64,000 nt of DNA from Fibrobacter sp. UBA4223 (lineage in GTDB: Bacteria > Fibrobacterota > Fibrobacteria > Fibrobacterales > Fibrobacteraceae): NCBI GenBank assembly GCA_002382975.1, contig DFTB01000014.1, positions 19,229-83,228 of the forward strand, in the 5' to 3' direction. Of this stretch, positions 17,096 through 26,128 are shown piece by piece. The stretch's first letter is position 1. Each line of letters begins with the position of its first letter. The notes below the pieces were generated by a model that saw only the letters and a list, made by a program, of their open reading frames with translations, did not search any database and had not been told where the DNA came from. Both the position numbers and the translations under genes were made by a program.

Positions 17096-17368
17096 ATGCT
17101 ATTAGTAAGCTATGACATAAAGGACGACAAATTGAGAACGACATTCTCAAAGATGCTCCAATCAAATGGAGCAATACGACTTCAATATTCTGTGTACGAA
17201 GTTAATCATACTCAACGTTTTCTTGACATTCTGAAAATGGAAATAGAGACTTATTTCAAGAAAGAGTTTTCTCCAGATGACAGTGTCATATTATTTGATG
17301 TTGATGTGAAAAAGACTATCAAATATGGGAATGCCGTTCATCGCGATCAGGACCTGTTATTCTTCTGA
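17096..17368 (+). CDS. cas2: CRISPR adaptation protein Cas2
   Basis: A 90-residue Cas2, which forms the dimeric centre of the Cas1-Cas2 integrase. The N-terminal strand MLLVSYDIKDDKLRTTF carries the conserved Asp after a hydrophobic strand, and LQYSVYEV is the typical second strand. Length is normal for Cas2. GGAG is placed 8 bases before the ATG and overlaps the cas1 stop codon region (3-base gap), so translation is coupled to cas1. The leader and array follow on the same strand, as usual in type V-A loci. The gene itself is intact, unlike cas1. Confidence 0.95.
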   Translation: MLLVSYDIKDDKLRTTFSKMLQSNGAIRLQYSVYEVNHTQRFLDILKMEIETYFKKEFSPDDSVILFDVDVKKTIKYGNAVHRDQDLLFF

Positions 17369-17552
17369 AGCAAACCTCGGTCTTAACATTTTTGAAGGGT
17401 TTTCAAGACAACCCCGTATTTCGTTGTATATCATAAAGTTAGAGACCCTTCCGAAGTAAATGCTCATCCGAACAGTATGCTTAGGATGATTTTCAAAAGG
17501 CACTCATTTTCCTTGAAATTCGCACTATTTTAAACTATATTGCTAATATAGA
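17369..17552 (+). promoter_or_regulatory. CRISPR leader
   Basis: This A+T-rich stretch between cas2 and the first repeat contains no gene. A perfect inverted repeat CTATATT-GCT-AATATAG (17535-17551) stops one base before repeat 1 and includes a TATATTG box that could start the pre-crRNA. Further back are GGGTT/AACCC (about 17398-17415), CCCGTATTTCGTTG (17413-17426), which recurs after the array, and a TTTCAA/TTGAAA pair near 17491-17518. Confidence 0.75.
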
Positions 17553-20250
17553 GCCTAGAAGCTTCATAAAATTTCTACTCTTGTAGATCTGCACGAATGC
17601 GCCGCCAAGCAGAAGGGGCCTAGAAGCTTCATAAAATTTCTACTCTTGTAGATTGGTCAAGGGTGCCCCTTGGGTCGTATGCCTAGAAGCTTCATAAAAT
17701 TTCTACTCTTGTAGATGCTACACTGTATTCCACCCCAATGTAATCGCCTAGAAGCTTCATAAAATTTCTACTCTTGTAGATTATTACATAGTCCCTTCCG
17801 TTCACGCGGCCTAGAAGCTTCATAAAATTTCTACTCTTGTAGATTCAAGTTCTTCCTGTGTCATTGTGTCCGCCTAGAAGCTTCATAAAATTTCTACTCT
17901 TGTAGATGTCAAGTTTGATTCCCATAGCCTTGAGCCTAGAAGCTTCATAAAATTTCTACTCTTGTAGATCATTTTGTTTCCTTTGCCTCTTCGGCGGCCT
18001 AGAAGCTTCATAAAATTTCTACTCTTGTAGATAAAAGCTCCTTGATCCTCCTGCAAGACGCCTAGAAGCTTCATAAAATTTCTACTCTTGTAGATTGTAA
18101 AATTTTGTTAAACTGTTGGCAAGCCTAGAAGCTTCATAAAATTTCTACTCTTGTAGATTGATGACTTGCTTGTGCAGGACTTATTGCCTAGAAGCTTCAT
18201 AAAATTTCTACTCTTGTAGATGTGTTGCCAAGACCTGACACAGAGAAGCCTAGAAGCTTCATAAAATTTCTACTCTTGTAGATGCCTGGATGACCCACAG
18301 AGGGACGCCAACGCCTAGAAGCTTCATAAAATTTCTACTCTTGTAGATAGCAGGTAGGGCACTATTCCGTGCCGGTGCCTAGAAGCTTCATAAAATTTCT
18401 ACTCTTGTAGATAGCAGGTAGGGCACTATTCCGTGCCGGTGCCTAGAAGCTTCATAAAATTTCTACTCTTGTAGATTGGAAGAACACGGCAAAGACCCTG
18501 AAAGCCTAGAAGCTTCATAAAATTTCTACTCTTGTAGATTAATAAGACGGTTGCGTAATCGCGCGGAGCCTAGAAGCTTCATAAAATTTCTACTCTTGTA
18601 GATCCTCTAATCCTTCTGGCGCTTGCAAGTAGCCTAGAAGCTTCATAAAATTTCTACTCTTGTAGATGAAGACCTGGACCGCTATGCTATGGAAGCCTAG
18701 AAGCTTCATAAAATTTCTACTCTTGTAGATAGCAGGTAGGGCACTATTCCGTGCCGGTGCCTAGAAGCTTCATAAAATTTCTACTCTTGTAGATTGGAAG
18801 AACACGGCAAAGACCCTGAAAGCCTAGAAGCTTCATAAAATTTCTACTCTTGTAGATTGCGACGCTTGCGCTCGCCCTCGCGGCACCTAGAAGCTTCATA
18901 AAATTTCTACTCTTGTAGATAAATATACTTTTAAAACCAATCGGTCAGCCTAGAAGCTTCATAAAATTTCTACTCTTGTAGATTTTCGTGGCCTTGTCAA
19001 CTAGCAAGTTAGCCTAGAAGCTTCATAAAATTTCTACTCTTGTAGATTCACCCCGGTTCAAGGTGTGCCGAAAAGCCTAGAAGCTTCATAAAATTTCTAC
19101 TCTTGTAGATTCATGACATAAATCATGAAGAGCGGCCAGCCTAGAAGCTTCATAAAATTTCTACTCTTGTAGATGATATGCTCCCGAAGTTGGCGGGTCA
19201 TAGCCTAGAAGCTTCATAAAATTTCTACTCTTGTAGATTGTCAATTCGTGGGGTGCGTGTTCGGGCGCCTAGAAGCTTCATAAAATTTCTACTCTTGTAG
19301 ATTGCCGAATGGCACAGGATGTATGTCAAGCCTAGAAGCTTCATAAAATTTCTACTCTTGTAGATTGTATATTTTGGCCGATGAAAGACAGGCCTAGAAG
19401 CTTCATAAAATTTCTACTCTTGTAGATCAGAAATACCTTTTGAATATCAAGGTGAGCCTAGAAGCTTCATAAAATTTCTACTCTTGTAGATTGAATTGTC
19501 GGTGTTACTATTCACGACGCCTAGAAGCTTCATAAAATTTCTACTCTTGTAGATTATAAAATGAATGACACATAAGAGAGCGCCTAGAAGCTTCATAAAA
19601 TTTCTACTCTTGTAGATCGGATTGCGTGTTTTTGGGGGGCCTGGGCCTAGAAGCTTCATAAAATTTCTACTCTTGTAGATGACATTTCATCTCTCCACCT
19701 CCATTACAGCCTAGAAGCTTCATAAAATTTCTACTCTTGTAGATTCTTGAAAGCGACCAGCGAATTTATATGGCCTAGAAGCTTCATAAAATTTCTACTC
19801 TTGTAGATTCTTACATACTTTGGATTTAAATTATAGCCTAGAAGCTTCATAAAATTTCTACTCTTGTAGATAATATAGGTATTTGCGACCCGTGAAGCGC
19901 CTAGAAGCTTCATAAAATTTCTACTCTTGTAGATGTATAACCTTTACGGCAGCGATGACAAGGCCTAGAAGCTTCATAAAATTTCTACTCTTGTAGATGA
20001 TTTCGAGAAGGGTGTCCCCATGCTTGCCTAGAAGCTTCATAAAATTTCTACTCTTGTAGATGATAATCTCGCATATAGTCCGCATGGGGCCTAGAAGCTT
20101 CATAAAATTTCTACTCTTGTAGATATCAAAGGCGAAGACGACGCCATCACTGCCTAGAAGCTTCATAAAATTTCTACTCTTGTAGATTTTAATCGGTTCG
20201 GCGGGTTTCCGGGGGCCTAGAAGCTTCATAAAATTTCTACTCTTGTAGAT
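17553..20250 (+). CRISPR. Type V-A CRISPR array, 43 repeats and 42 spacers
   Basis: The 36-bp repeat starts GCCTAGAAGCTTCATAAAA and ends TTTCTACTCTTGTAGAT, where TCTAC and GTAGA form the pseudoknot-type handle recognised by Cas12a; it is therefore read on the plus strand. I counted 43 repeats and 42 spacers of 26-29 bp. Repeats are identical except number 22 (18885), which begins with A instead of G. Spacers 13, 14 and 19 are identical (AGCAGGTAGG..), as are 15 and 20 (TGGAAGAACA..), leaving 39 different spacers. There is no degenerate terminal repeat: the last, at 20215-20250, is perfect. Confidence 0.98.
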
Positions 20251-20424
20251 GACAAACCCTTGTCTCCGTAGCGTTGTTTCCGCACTACTTAAGGTAAAAA
20301 ATTCAACCAAATACGGAAAATAATCATAAATCCCGTATTTCATTGAAAAGTTTTCAAGGAAAAGACTACAGCTTTGGATATTCGTAATCGTTTTGGACAA
20401 ATTCTTTTGCGTTAGGGATTGTCA
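20251..20424. other. CRISPR trailer and island edge
   Basis: No gene is seen. The pair AAATACGG (20309-20316) and CCGTATTT (20333-20340) form an inverted repeat, followed by the palindrome TTGAAAA-G-TTTTCAA (20343-20357). CCCGTATTTCATTG here repeats a leader motif with one change, so the array is flanked by short direct repeats. A+T-rich sequence ends near 20410. Confidence 0.55.
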
Positions 20425-20580
20425 CCCGATAGGGCGGAGACTTGCATCCTTTGGTTCCAGGCGGCGGATCAAGTCCGCCATGACGTAAAGCAAGGCTCCG
20501 GGAGCGTAGCGAGTAAAGCCCGACCCGCGCGTGCGCGGGGAACGCCCAAATCAAGGTGGTTACCGAGAGGTACGATGCTC
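20425..20580. repeat. Intergenic repeat cluster downstream of the array
   Basis: The gap up to the aminotransferase gene holds no convincing gene. It contains a GTCACCC..GGG palindrome, the GTCAT-family palindrome GGCGGA..TCCGCC ending in ATGACG (about 20472-20492) and a CCGCGCG..CGCGGGG stem near 20523. The dispersed repeat families of this genome begin again here, marking the return to the normal chromosome. Confidence 0.5.
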
Positions 20581-20658
20581 TCTTTTCCAAAAAATGAAAA
20601 ACAGCGGGCTTCGAGCCGTCTTTATCCGCCTTTTTCCGTGCTTGCAGGCCACTTGCCC

Positions 20659-20690
20659 CTAGCCTCTAGTCCCTATTTTTCTATCTTTGG
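20659..20690 (+). promoter_or_regulatory. CTA-heptamer tract and promoter for the aminotransferase gene
   Basis: CTA occurs at 20659, 20666 and 20673 (period 7) and at 20681, where it becomes CTATCTTTGG, a match to TAnnTTTG. Confidence 0.5.
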
Positions 20691-20720
20691 CCTCGGAAAT
20701 TTTTCAACAGGACCAAGGTC

Positions 20721-22013
20721 ATGAGCTACAATCCTCTCGCAGAACAGGCCAACGCGGAACTTTCCGCAAACGGCTGCAGCGTACTTTCCATGCTTTCCGA
20801 AAGGGGCAAGGCCATCTTCTTCCCCCGCAAGGGCATTCTGGGCCAGGGCGCCGAAGCCAAGGGCAAAGAAATCAACGCCACCATCGGCACCGCCCTGGAA
20901 GACGACGGTAGCCCCCTGGTTCTCGACTGCGTGCTCAAGAGCCTGAACCTGCCCAAGCAGGCCTTCCTCTACGCCCCCAGTTTCGGAAACCCCGACCTGC
21001 GCAAGGCCTGGAAAGAGCAGATTGTCCGCAAGAACCCGAGCCTCGCAGGCAAGGCCTTCAGCAACCCGGTTGTGACCTGCGCCCTGACCCACGCCATCAG
21101 CTGCGCGGGCTACCTTTTCTTGGATCCGGGCGACGAGGTGATTATCCCCGACCTTTACTGGGACAACTACGAACTGGTGTTCGTGAACAGCTGCGGCGCA
21201 AAGATCAAAACCTTCAACACCTTCAAGGACGGCGGTTTCGACACGGAAGCCCTTAAAAAGGCCCTTTCCGAGAGCAAGAGCCAGAAGAAGGTGGTTCTGT
21301 TAAACTTCCCCAACAACCCCACGGGCTATACCGCCACCGAAAAGGAAGCGGTGGAAATCGCGAAAATCCTCACGGACTGCGCCAACGCGGGCAACAAGGT
21401 GGTGGCCCTGCTGGACGACGCCTACTTTGGACTGGTCTATGAGGACGGCGTGACCAAGGAATCCCTGTTCGTGAAGCTGCTCGAAGCCAACGAGAACCTG
21501 CTCGCCGTCAAGCTCGACGGTCCCACCAAGGAAGACTACGTGTGGGGTTTCCGCGTCGGGTTCATGAGCTTTGGTTTCAAGGGCGCCACAGAGGCCCAGC
21601 TGAAGGCCCTGGAAGACAAGGCCGCGGGCGTGGTCCGCGGAAACATCAGCAACGCCCCAAGCATCAGCCAGAAGATTCTGCTGGCCGCCTTCCAGAGCCC
21701 GGAATACCTGCAGCAGAAGGCCGAGAAGTTCGCCATCCTCAAGAAACGCTACGACATCATCAAGCAGGTGCTGGCCGACCACCCCGAATACAAGGAGGCC
21801 TTCGAGGCCATGCCTTGCAATAGTGGCTATTTCATGTGCGTAAAGCCCAAGGGCGTAGATGCCGAACTGCTCCGCCAGAAGCTCATCAGCGACTACAGCA
21901 CGGGAACCATCATGCTTTCGGGCCTTATCCGCGTGGCATTCAGCGCCGTGCCAACAGACAAGCTGGGCAAGCTGTTCGAAAATATTTATAATTGTGTTAT
22001 GAAGATGAAGTAA
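20721..22013 (+). CDS. Class I/II PLP-dependent aminotransferase
   Basis: A 430-residue fold-type I aminotransferase. LNFPNNPTGYTATEKEA is the classical Asn-Pro-Thr-Gly motif near residue 196, LLDDAYFGLVYED supplies the Asp that binds the PLP nitrogen, and the Schiff-base lysine should be in AVKLDGPTKEDYVWGFRVGF near residue 265. It converts an amino acid and a 2-oxo acid; the arrangement resembles aromatic or branched-chain transaminases, but substrate cannot be fixed from sequence. AAGGTC precedes the ATG. It is followed, after a 107-base gap with CTA-type heptamers, by citrate synthase on the same strand. Confidence 0.88.
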   Translation: MSYNPLAEQANAELSANGCSVLSMLSERGKAIFFPRKGILGQGAEAKGKEINATIGTALEDDGSPLVLDCVLKSLNLPKQAFLYAPSFGNPDLRKAWKEQIVRKNPSLAGKAFSNPVVTCALTHAISCAGYLFLDPGDEVIIPDLYWDNYELVFVNSCGAKIKTFNTFKDGGFDTEALKKALSESKSQKKVVLLNFPNNPTGYTATEKEAVEIAKILTDCANAGNKVVALLDDAYFGLVYEDGVTKESLFVKLLEANENLLAVKLDGPTKEDYVWGFRVGFMSFGFKGATEAQLKALEDKAAGVVRGNISNAPSISQKILLAAFQSPEYLQQKAEKFAILKKRYDIIKQVLADHPEYKEAFEAMPCNSGYFMCVKPKGVDAELLRQKLISDYSTGTIMLSGLIRVAFSAVPTDKLGKLFENIYNCVMKMK

Positions 22014-22120
22014 ACAGTGGTTAGTGGCTAGTCAACAGGGATAATAAGGCGGCTGCGCCGCATCCTAACTACGGACCTTCGGTCCTATCCCCTAAGATCC
22101 TAGCCCCTATTGGAGGAATC

Positions 22121-23410
22121 ATGTCCGATAAAGCGACCTTGAATTACAACGGAAAGAGTTACGAACTCCCCGTGGTTGAAGGCACCGAAAACGAACACGG
22201 TCTCGACATCAGCACTTTGCGCAAGAGTTCCGGTCTGGTGACCCTGGACTACGGTTACCTGAACACGGGCAGCACCAAGAGTTCCATTACCTACGTGGAC
22301 GGCGAGAAGGGAATTCTCCGTTACCGCGGCTACTCCATCGAGGACCTGGCCGAAAAGGCCACCTTCCCCGAAACCGCATGGCTCCTGATTTACGGCGAGC
22401 TGCCTAACCCCGAGCAGCTGGGGCATTTCCGCACGTTGCTTACCGAAAACGCCCTGCTCCACGAAAACCTGCTGCACTTTTTCCGCGAGATGCCGCCCAG
22501 CGCCCACCCCATGGGCATTCTCAGTTCCATCGTGAACGCCGTGGGCCTCTTTACTCCCCGTTTCTACGACGACGAAAACATCGCCAGCGCATTTGAGCTG
22601 ACTACCGCGGGCCTCATCTCCAAGATCCGCACCATCGCTGCCTTCTCTTACAAGGCAAGCATTGGCGAACCCTTCGTTTACCCCGAAGCGGAACGCAGCT
22701 ACTGCAGCAACTTCTTGAACATGATGTTCAGCAGCAAGGCCAGGCCCTACCACCTGGACCCCATCATGGAAAAGGCGCTGAACACCTTGTTGATTGTACA
22801 CGCCGACCACGAGCAGAACTGCTCCACTTCTACCGTGCGTATGGTGGGCAGTTCCCAGGCAAACCTTTACGCCAGCATCTGCGCCGGTATCTGCGCCCTG
22901 TGGGGCCCGCTTCACGGTGGCGCCAACCAGGCCGTTCTGGAAACGCTTCTCCGTATCCAGAACAGCGGCATGACCATCGAACAGGTGATGGAAAAGGCCA
23001 AGGACAAGAACGACCCCTTCCGCCTTTCTGGATTCGGCCACCGGGTGTACAAGAGTTACGACCCTCGTGCCAAAGTTTTGAAAAAGCTCATGGGCCAGGT
23101 GTTCGAGCACGAACACATCAACGACCCGTTGCTGGAAATCGCGCTGAAGCTAGAAGAAGCCGCCCTGAAGGACGACTACTTCATTGCCCGCAAGCTCTAC
23201 CCCAACGTGGACTTCTATTCTGGCATTCTCTACCGCGCCATGGGTATCCCCACCAACATGCTCACGGTGATGTTTGCCATCGGCCGCTTGCCCGGCTGGA
23301 TCGCCCACTGGAAAGAGATGCACGACGACCCGAATTCCAAGATCAACAGGCCCCGCCAGATTTACGTAGGCGAAACGGCCAGACCTTGGATCGACAGGAA
23401 CAAGCGATAA
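22121..23410 (+). CDS. gltA: Citrate synthase
   Basis: A 429-residue citrate synthase that condenses acetyl-CoA and oxaloacetate, the entry to the TCA cycle. Catalytic regions are ADHEQNCSTSTVRM (first His), GPLHGGANQAVL (second His) and the Asp in YPNVDFYSGI. The N-terminal domain with LRYRGYSIEDLAEKATF is typical of the hexameric type II enzymes. TGGAGGA lies 6 bases before the ATG, a strong ribosome site. The upstream gap contains CTA words at 22085, 22092, 22100 and 22107. A GTCAT-type palindrome and a bidirectional terminator follow. Confidence 0.95.
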   Translation: MSDKATLNYNGKSYELPVVEGTENEHGLDISTLRKSSGLVTLDYGYLNTGSTKSSITYVDGEKGILRYRGYSIEDLAEKATFPETAWLLIYGELPNPEQLGHFRTLLTENALLHENLLHFFREMPPSAHPMGILSSIVNAVGLFTPRFYDDENIASAFELTTAGLISKIRTIAAFSYKASIGEPFVYPEAERSYCSNFLNMMFSSKARPYHLDPIMEKALNTLLIVHADHEQNCSTSTVRMVGSSQANLYASICAGICALWGPLHGGANQAVLETLLRIQNSGMTIEQVMEKAKDKNDPFRLSGFGHRVYKSYDPRAKVLKKLMGQVFEHEHINDPLLEIALKLEEAALKDDYFIARKLYPNVDFYSGILYRAMGIPTNMLTVMFAIGRLPGWIAHWKEMHDDPNSKINRPRQIYVGETARPWIDRNKR

Positions 23411-23427
23411 AAAGTCCCTTTAAAGGA

Positions 23428-23452
23428 GATGCCCGCTCAAGGCGGGCATGAC
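23428..23452. repeat. GTCAT-type palindromic repeat
   Basis: GATGCCCGC..GCGGGCATGAC palindrome directly after gltA, the same family as at 44484, 47333 and 63645. Confidence 0.65.
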
Positions 23453-23460
23453 AATTGAAA

Positions 23461-23493
23461 AAATCCTCGGTTCTAGACCGAGGATTTTTTTGT
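23461..23493. terminator. Bidirectional terminator between gltA and metY
   Basis: AATCCTCGGT / ACCGAGGATT form a ten-base stem around TCTAG, flanked by A on the left and seven T on the right, so it can end transcription from both convergent genes. Confidence 0.8.
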
Positions 23494-23535
23494 GGCCCCT
23501 ATCGCCCCGATGGGGCCCCAGGGTGACAATATATC

Positions 23536-24813
23536 TTACACCTTGTCCAAAGCCTGAGTCAGGTCCGCGATGATGTCTTCGACGTTCTCGATGCCCACGC
23601 TGAAGCGGATCAGGTCCGGCGCGACGCCTGCTTCGATGAGCTGTTCGTCGCTGAGCTGACGGTGGGTGTGGCTTGCCGGATGCAGCACGCAACTGCGGGC
23701 GTCGGCCACGTGGGTCACGATGCAAATCATCTTGAGGTTGTCCATGAACTGGATGCTCTTTTCGCGGCCACCCTTGATGCCGAACGTGAGCACGCCGCAG
23801 GGGAGCCCGCCCTTGAATTGTTTCTGCGCGAGTTCGTGGTACTTGTTGCCCTCGAGGCCCGCGTAGTCCACCCAGGCCACCTTCGGGTGGTTCTGCAGGA
23901 ACTTCGCGCAGGCGAGAGCGTTCTCGCAGTGGCGCGGCATGCGCAGGTGAAGCGTTTCAAGGCCAACGTTCAGGAGGAACGCGTTCTGCGGAGCCTGGAT
24001 GCTGCCGAGGTCGCGCATGAGCTGGGCCGTAGCCTTCGTGATGAAGGCGCCCTTGCCGAAAGCCTTCGTGTAGGCAAGACCGTGGTAGCTCGGATCAGGT
24101 TCGGTGAGGCCCTTGAACTTGTCGTGATGGGCTTCCCAGTCAAAATTTCCGCTATCCACGATGCAGCCACCCACGGCCATGGCGTGACCGTCCATGTACT
24201 TGGTGGTGGAATGCGTCACGATGTCAACGCCGAATTCAATCGGGCGGCAAAGAATCGGAGTCGGGAACGTGTTGTCGACGATCATCGGCACGCCGTGCTT
24301 GTGGGCGATGTCGGCGAAGCGCTTGAGGTCGAGAATCTTGCCGGCGGGGTTCGCGACCGTCTCGCCGAAGAAGCACTTAGTATTCGGGCGGAAGGCCTTC
24401 TCGATTTCCTCGTCGCTCGCATCCTGGTCCACGAACGTGCACTCAATGCCGAGCTTCTTCATGGTAACGCTGAAGAGGTTGCTGGTACCGCCGTAGATGG
24501 CGCTGGTGCTGATGAAGTGGTCGCCCGCCTCGCAGATGTTGAACACGGCAAAGAAGTTCGCCGCCTGACCGGAGCTGGTGAGCATGGCTGCCACACCGCC
24601 TTCCATAGCCGCAATCTTGGATGCCACGGCGTCGTTGGTGGGGTTCTGCAGGCGCGTGTAGAAGTAGCCGCTGGCCTTCAGGTCGAACAGGTCGGCCATG
24701 GCGTTGCTGGACTCGTACTTGAAAGTGGTGCTCTGGTAGATGGGAAGGACGCGGGGTTCGCCGTTTTTCGGCTGCCAGCCGCCCTGGACGCACAAAGTTT
24801 CGATCTTGGACAT
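23536..24813 (-). CDS. metY: O-acetylhomoserine sulfhydrylase (MetY)
   Basis: A 425-residue PLP enzyme of the Cys/Met metabolism family that makes homocysteine from O-acetylhomoserine and sulfide. The PLP lysine is in VTHSTTKYMDGH near residue 205; YTRLQNPTNDAVASKIAAMEGG, SSGQAANFFAV and VDNTFPTPILCRP are characteristic. Full length matches MetY rather than the shorter MetB/MetC. AAGAGG is placed before the ATG, and a TATATTTG promoter-like box lies at 24840-24847, itself preceded by four GACGARA heptamers. Farther upstream is a perfect 24-bp palindrome that might be a control site. Confidence 0.93.
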   Translation of the reverse strand: MSKIETLCVQGGWQPKNGEPRVLPIYQSTTFKYESSNAMADLFDLKASGYFYTRLQNPTNDAVASKIAAMEGGVAAMLTSSGQAANFFAVFNICEAGDHFISTSAIYGGTSNLFSVTMKKLGIECTFVDQDASDEEIEKAFRPNTKCFFGETVANPAGKILDLKRFADIAHKHGVPMIVDNTFPTPILCRPIEFGVDIVTHSTTKYMDGHAMAVGGCIVDSGNFDWEAHHDKFKGLTEPDPSYHGLAYTKAFGKGAFITKATAQLMRDLGSIQAPQNAFLLNVGLETLHLRMPRHCENALACAKFLQNHPKVAWVDYAGLEGNKYHELAQKQFKGGLPCGVLTFGIKGGREKSIQFMDNLKMICIVTHVADARSCVLHPASHTHRQLSDEQLIEAGVAPDLIRFSVGIENVEDIIADLTQALDKV

Positions 24814-24864
24814 TTTTGCCTCTTGTTTAATTTCAAAACCAAATATAGATAGTGAGGTATGTTA

Positions 24865-24892
24865 GACGAGAGACGAAAGACGAGAGACGAGA
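24865..24892 (-). repeat. GACGARA heptamer tract upstream of metY
   Basis: Four consecutive in-register 7-mers GACGAGA, GACGAAA, GACGAGA, GACGAGA lie about 18 bases upstream of the metY TATATTTG box. Confidence 0.65.
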
Positions 24893-24983
24893 GATAATTC
24901 TAGCCCATTCAGTCTTTCGAAACACGGCTTTAGCATATCTTTTCGGTAGGCAAATATAGGAAAAGACTACACCTTGTCAATGC

Positions 24984-25007
24984 GTTTATGCAAATATTTG
25001 CATAAAC
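24984..25007. promoter_or_regulatory. Perfect 24-bp palindrome in the metY upstream region
   Basis: GTTTATGCAAAT and its exact reverse complement ATTTGCATAAAC abut. The TATGCA..TGCATA design recalls ArgR/AhrC-type boxes. It lies 171 bp upstream of metY and just beyond the terminator of the opposite-side lipoprotein gene, so either an operator or part of that 3' end is possible. Confidence 0.45.
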
Positions 25008-25030
25008 AAAAGCCCAACTTGCGACGGGCC
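25008..25030 (-). terminator. Rho-independent terminator after the FISUMP lipoprotein gene
   Basis: On the minus strand GCCC / GGGC around a ten-base loop is followed by TTTTGTTT. The stem is short. Confidence 0.5.
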
Positions 25031-25058
25031 CAGTAATCTTCTACACCAGAAAAAAAGT

Positions 25059-26066
25059 CTATTCCGACATCACGCAACGAAGGTTGTACGCCCTCAGATC
25101 CGTCTGGTCATCCAGTTTCACAAACGTCGGCTCTTCCCAACTTCCATAATCCTGGAAACGCACAGCAATCTCGTTCGCATCGCTCCTCTGAATCCAAAGA
25201 TGCCCCTGACCATTATTGTTTCCAAATTTCCATTCCGAATTCTCGTATTTGAAACGTCCGCCAATGACCCACCATTTTTTCAATTCTTCATGCTGTTTCT
25301 CATCCATCGAAGCAAGGGCCTCCTGAACTTCAGCTTTCGTAGGCAAACGCCAACCCGACGGACAAATGACATCCTTCGCATAGTACATATAGTAGACCCC
25401 GTAATAATCACAGACATTCACGGTTTCTTTTTCCGCTTCCGGACCGGGTTTGGTTTCTACATCCGTCGTCGCGCCACACTGGATTCCCGTATTCGGCTTG
25501 TAGGTCAAATTACTGGTCATCCAATACACGGAGCCAATCTTTTGCACCTTGTAGGTTTCATTGTTCCTGACATCTGTAAGCTTCAATCCTTCTCTATCAA
25601 AAGTAGGCGCCCGGGAATCCACACTAACCGCAGGGGCTTGCGAACTGGAGGACGGCTTTGTGGTCGCCGAAGACTTGGGCTGAGAAGCGGACGAATTACT
25701 TGAATCCGATGGATTGGTTGCAGAAGATCCCGAGTTTGCCGCAGACGAACTAGGTGCAAAGTTTTTTTCGCAGCCTTCGGTCCAGCAAAAAACGCCACTG
25801 CTGTAATAGAGGCTTCCTTCGGCATCGGCCACATAAATGGTGTCCTTGCCACCGTTAATGACAATCTTATCGCCGGGCTTTGCGGAGGAGCCGCTCTTCG
25901 CGGTCTGATTCGAGCCATCGGGCTTTGAACCATCATCGCCCGAAGCGGAAGAATCGACATCGCCGAGTTCTTCGATATTTACCTTGTGGGGACTGCTGTC
26001 GTCAGAGCAGGCGGCAAGCAAAAACACCACGCCAAAAAACAGAATCCACGTTTTTAATGCACTCAT
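25059..26066 (-). CDS. FISUMP-domain (F. succinogenes major paralogous domain) lipoprotein
   Basis: A 335-residue exported lipoprotein: signal peptide with lipobox LAAC (Cys20), then a long Ser/Asp-rich linker (residues about 22-155, runs of SSS, NSS and SSAT), and a C-terminal FISUMP domain. The domain shows YKVQKIGSVYWMTSNLTY, then NVCDYYGVYYMYY, CPSGWRLPTKAEV and the terminal LRCVM, with paired cysteines. The family is hugely expanded in Fibrobacter, is surface-exposed and has no proven function. The TATATTTA box ends only 4 bases before the ATG, so the mRNA may be leaderless. Another member lies at 31368-32561. Confidence 0.85.
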   Translation of the reverse strand: MSALKTWILFFGVVFLLAACSDDSSPHKVNIEELGDVDSSASGDDGSKPDGSNQTAKSGSSAKPGDKIVINGGKDTIYVADAEGSLYYSSGVFCWTEGCEKNFAPSSSAANSGSSATNPSDSSNSSASQPKSSATTKPSSSSQAPAVSVDSRAPTFDREGLKLTDVRNNETYKVQKIGSVYWMTSNLTYKPNTGIQCGATTDVETKPGPEAEKETVNVCDYYGVYYMYYAKDVICPSGWRLPTKAEVQEALASMDEKQHEELKKWWVIGGRFKYENSEWKFGNNNGQGHLWIQRSDANEIAVRFQDYGSWEEPTFVKLDDQTDLRAYNLRCVMSE

Positions 26067-26111
26067 AGCCTAAATATAACCTCTGGAGTCTAAAAAAGCA
26101 CGTAAAATTAT

Positions 26112-26122
26112 ACTATCTTTTG
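26112..26122 (+). promoter_or_regulatory. Putative promoter of nuoA (TACTATCTTTTG)
   Basis: TATCTTTTG ends 6 bases before the nuoA ATG. The same words occur upstream of ktrB and the fibro-slime gene. A start of transcription about 7 bases downstream would fall on the ATG. Confidence 0.5.
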
Positions 26123-26128
26123 GGCACT

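Noticed and set aside
17553..20250. Self-targeting spacers
   Set aside because: By eye I found no spacer matching another part of the window, but I could not run an alignment, so no claim is made either way.
17883..20400. Open frames on the minus strand through the CRISPR array, coding repeated IYKSRNFMKLLG units
   Set aside because: They arise because repeat plus spacer is often 63 bp, a multiple of three, and the repeat has no stop in that frame. No start signals or protein-like composition are present.
20366..20724. Possible small genes between the array and the aminotransferase
   Set aside because: The frames lie over palindromic repeats, lack ribosome sites and have no protein-like pattern.
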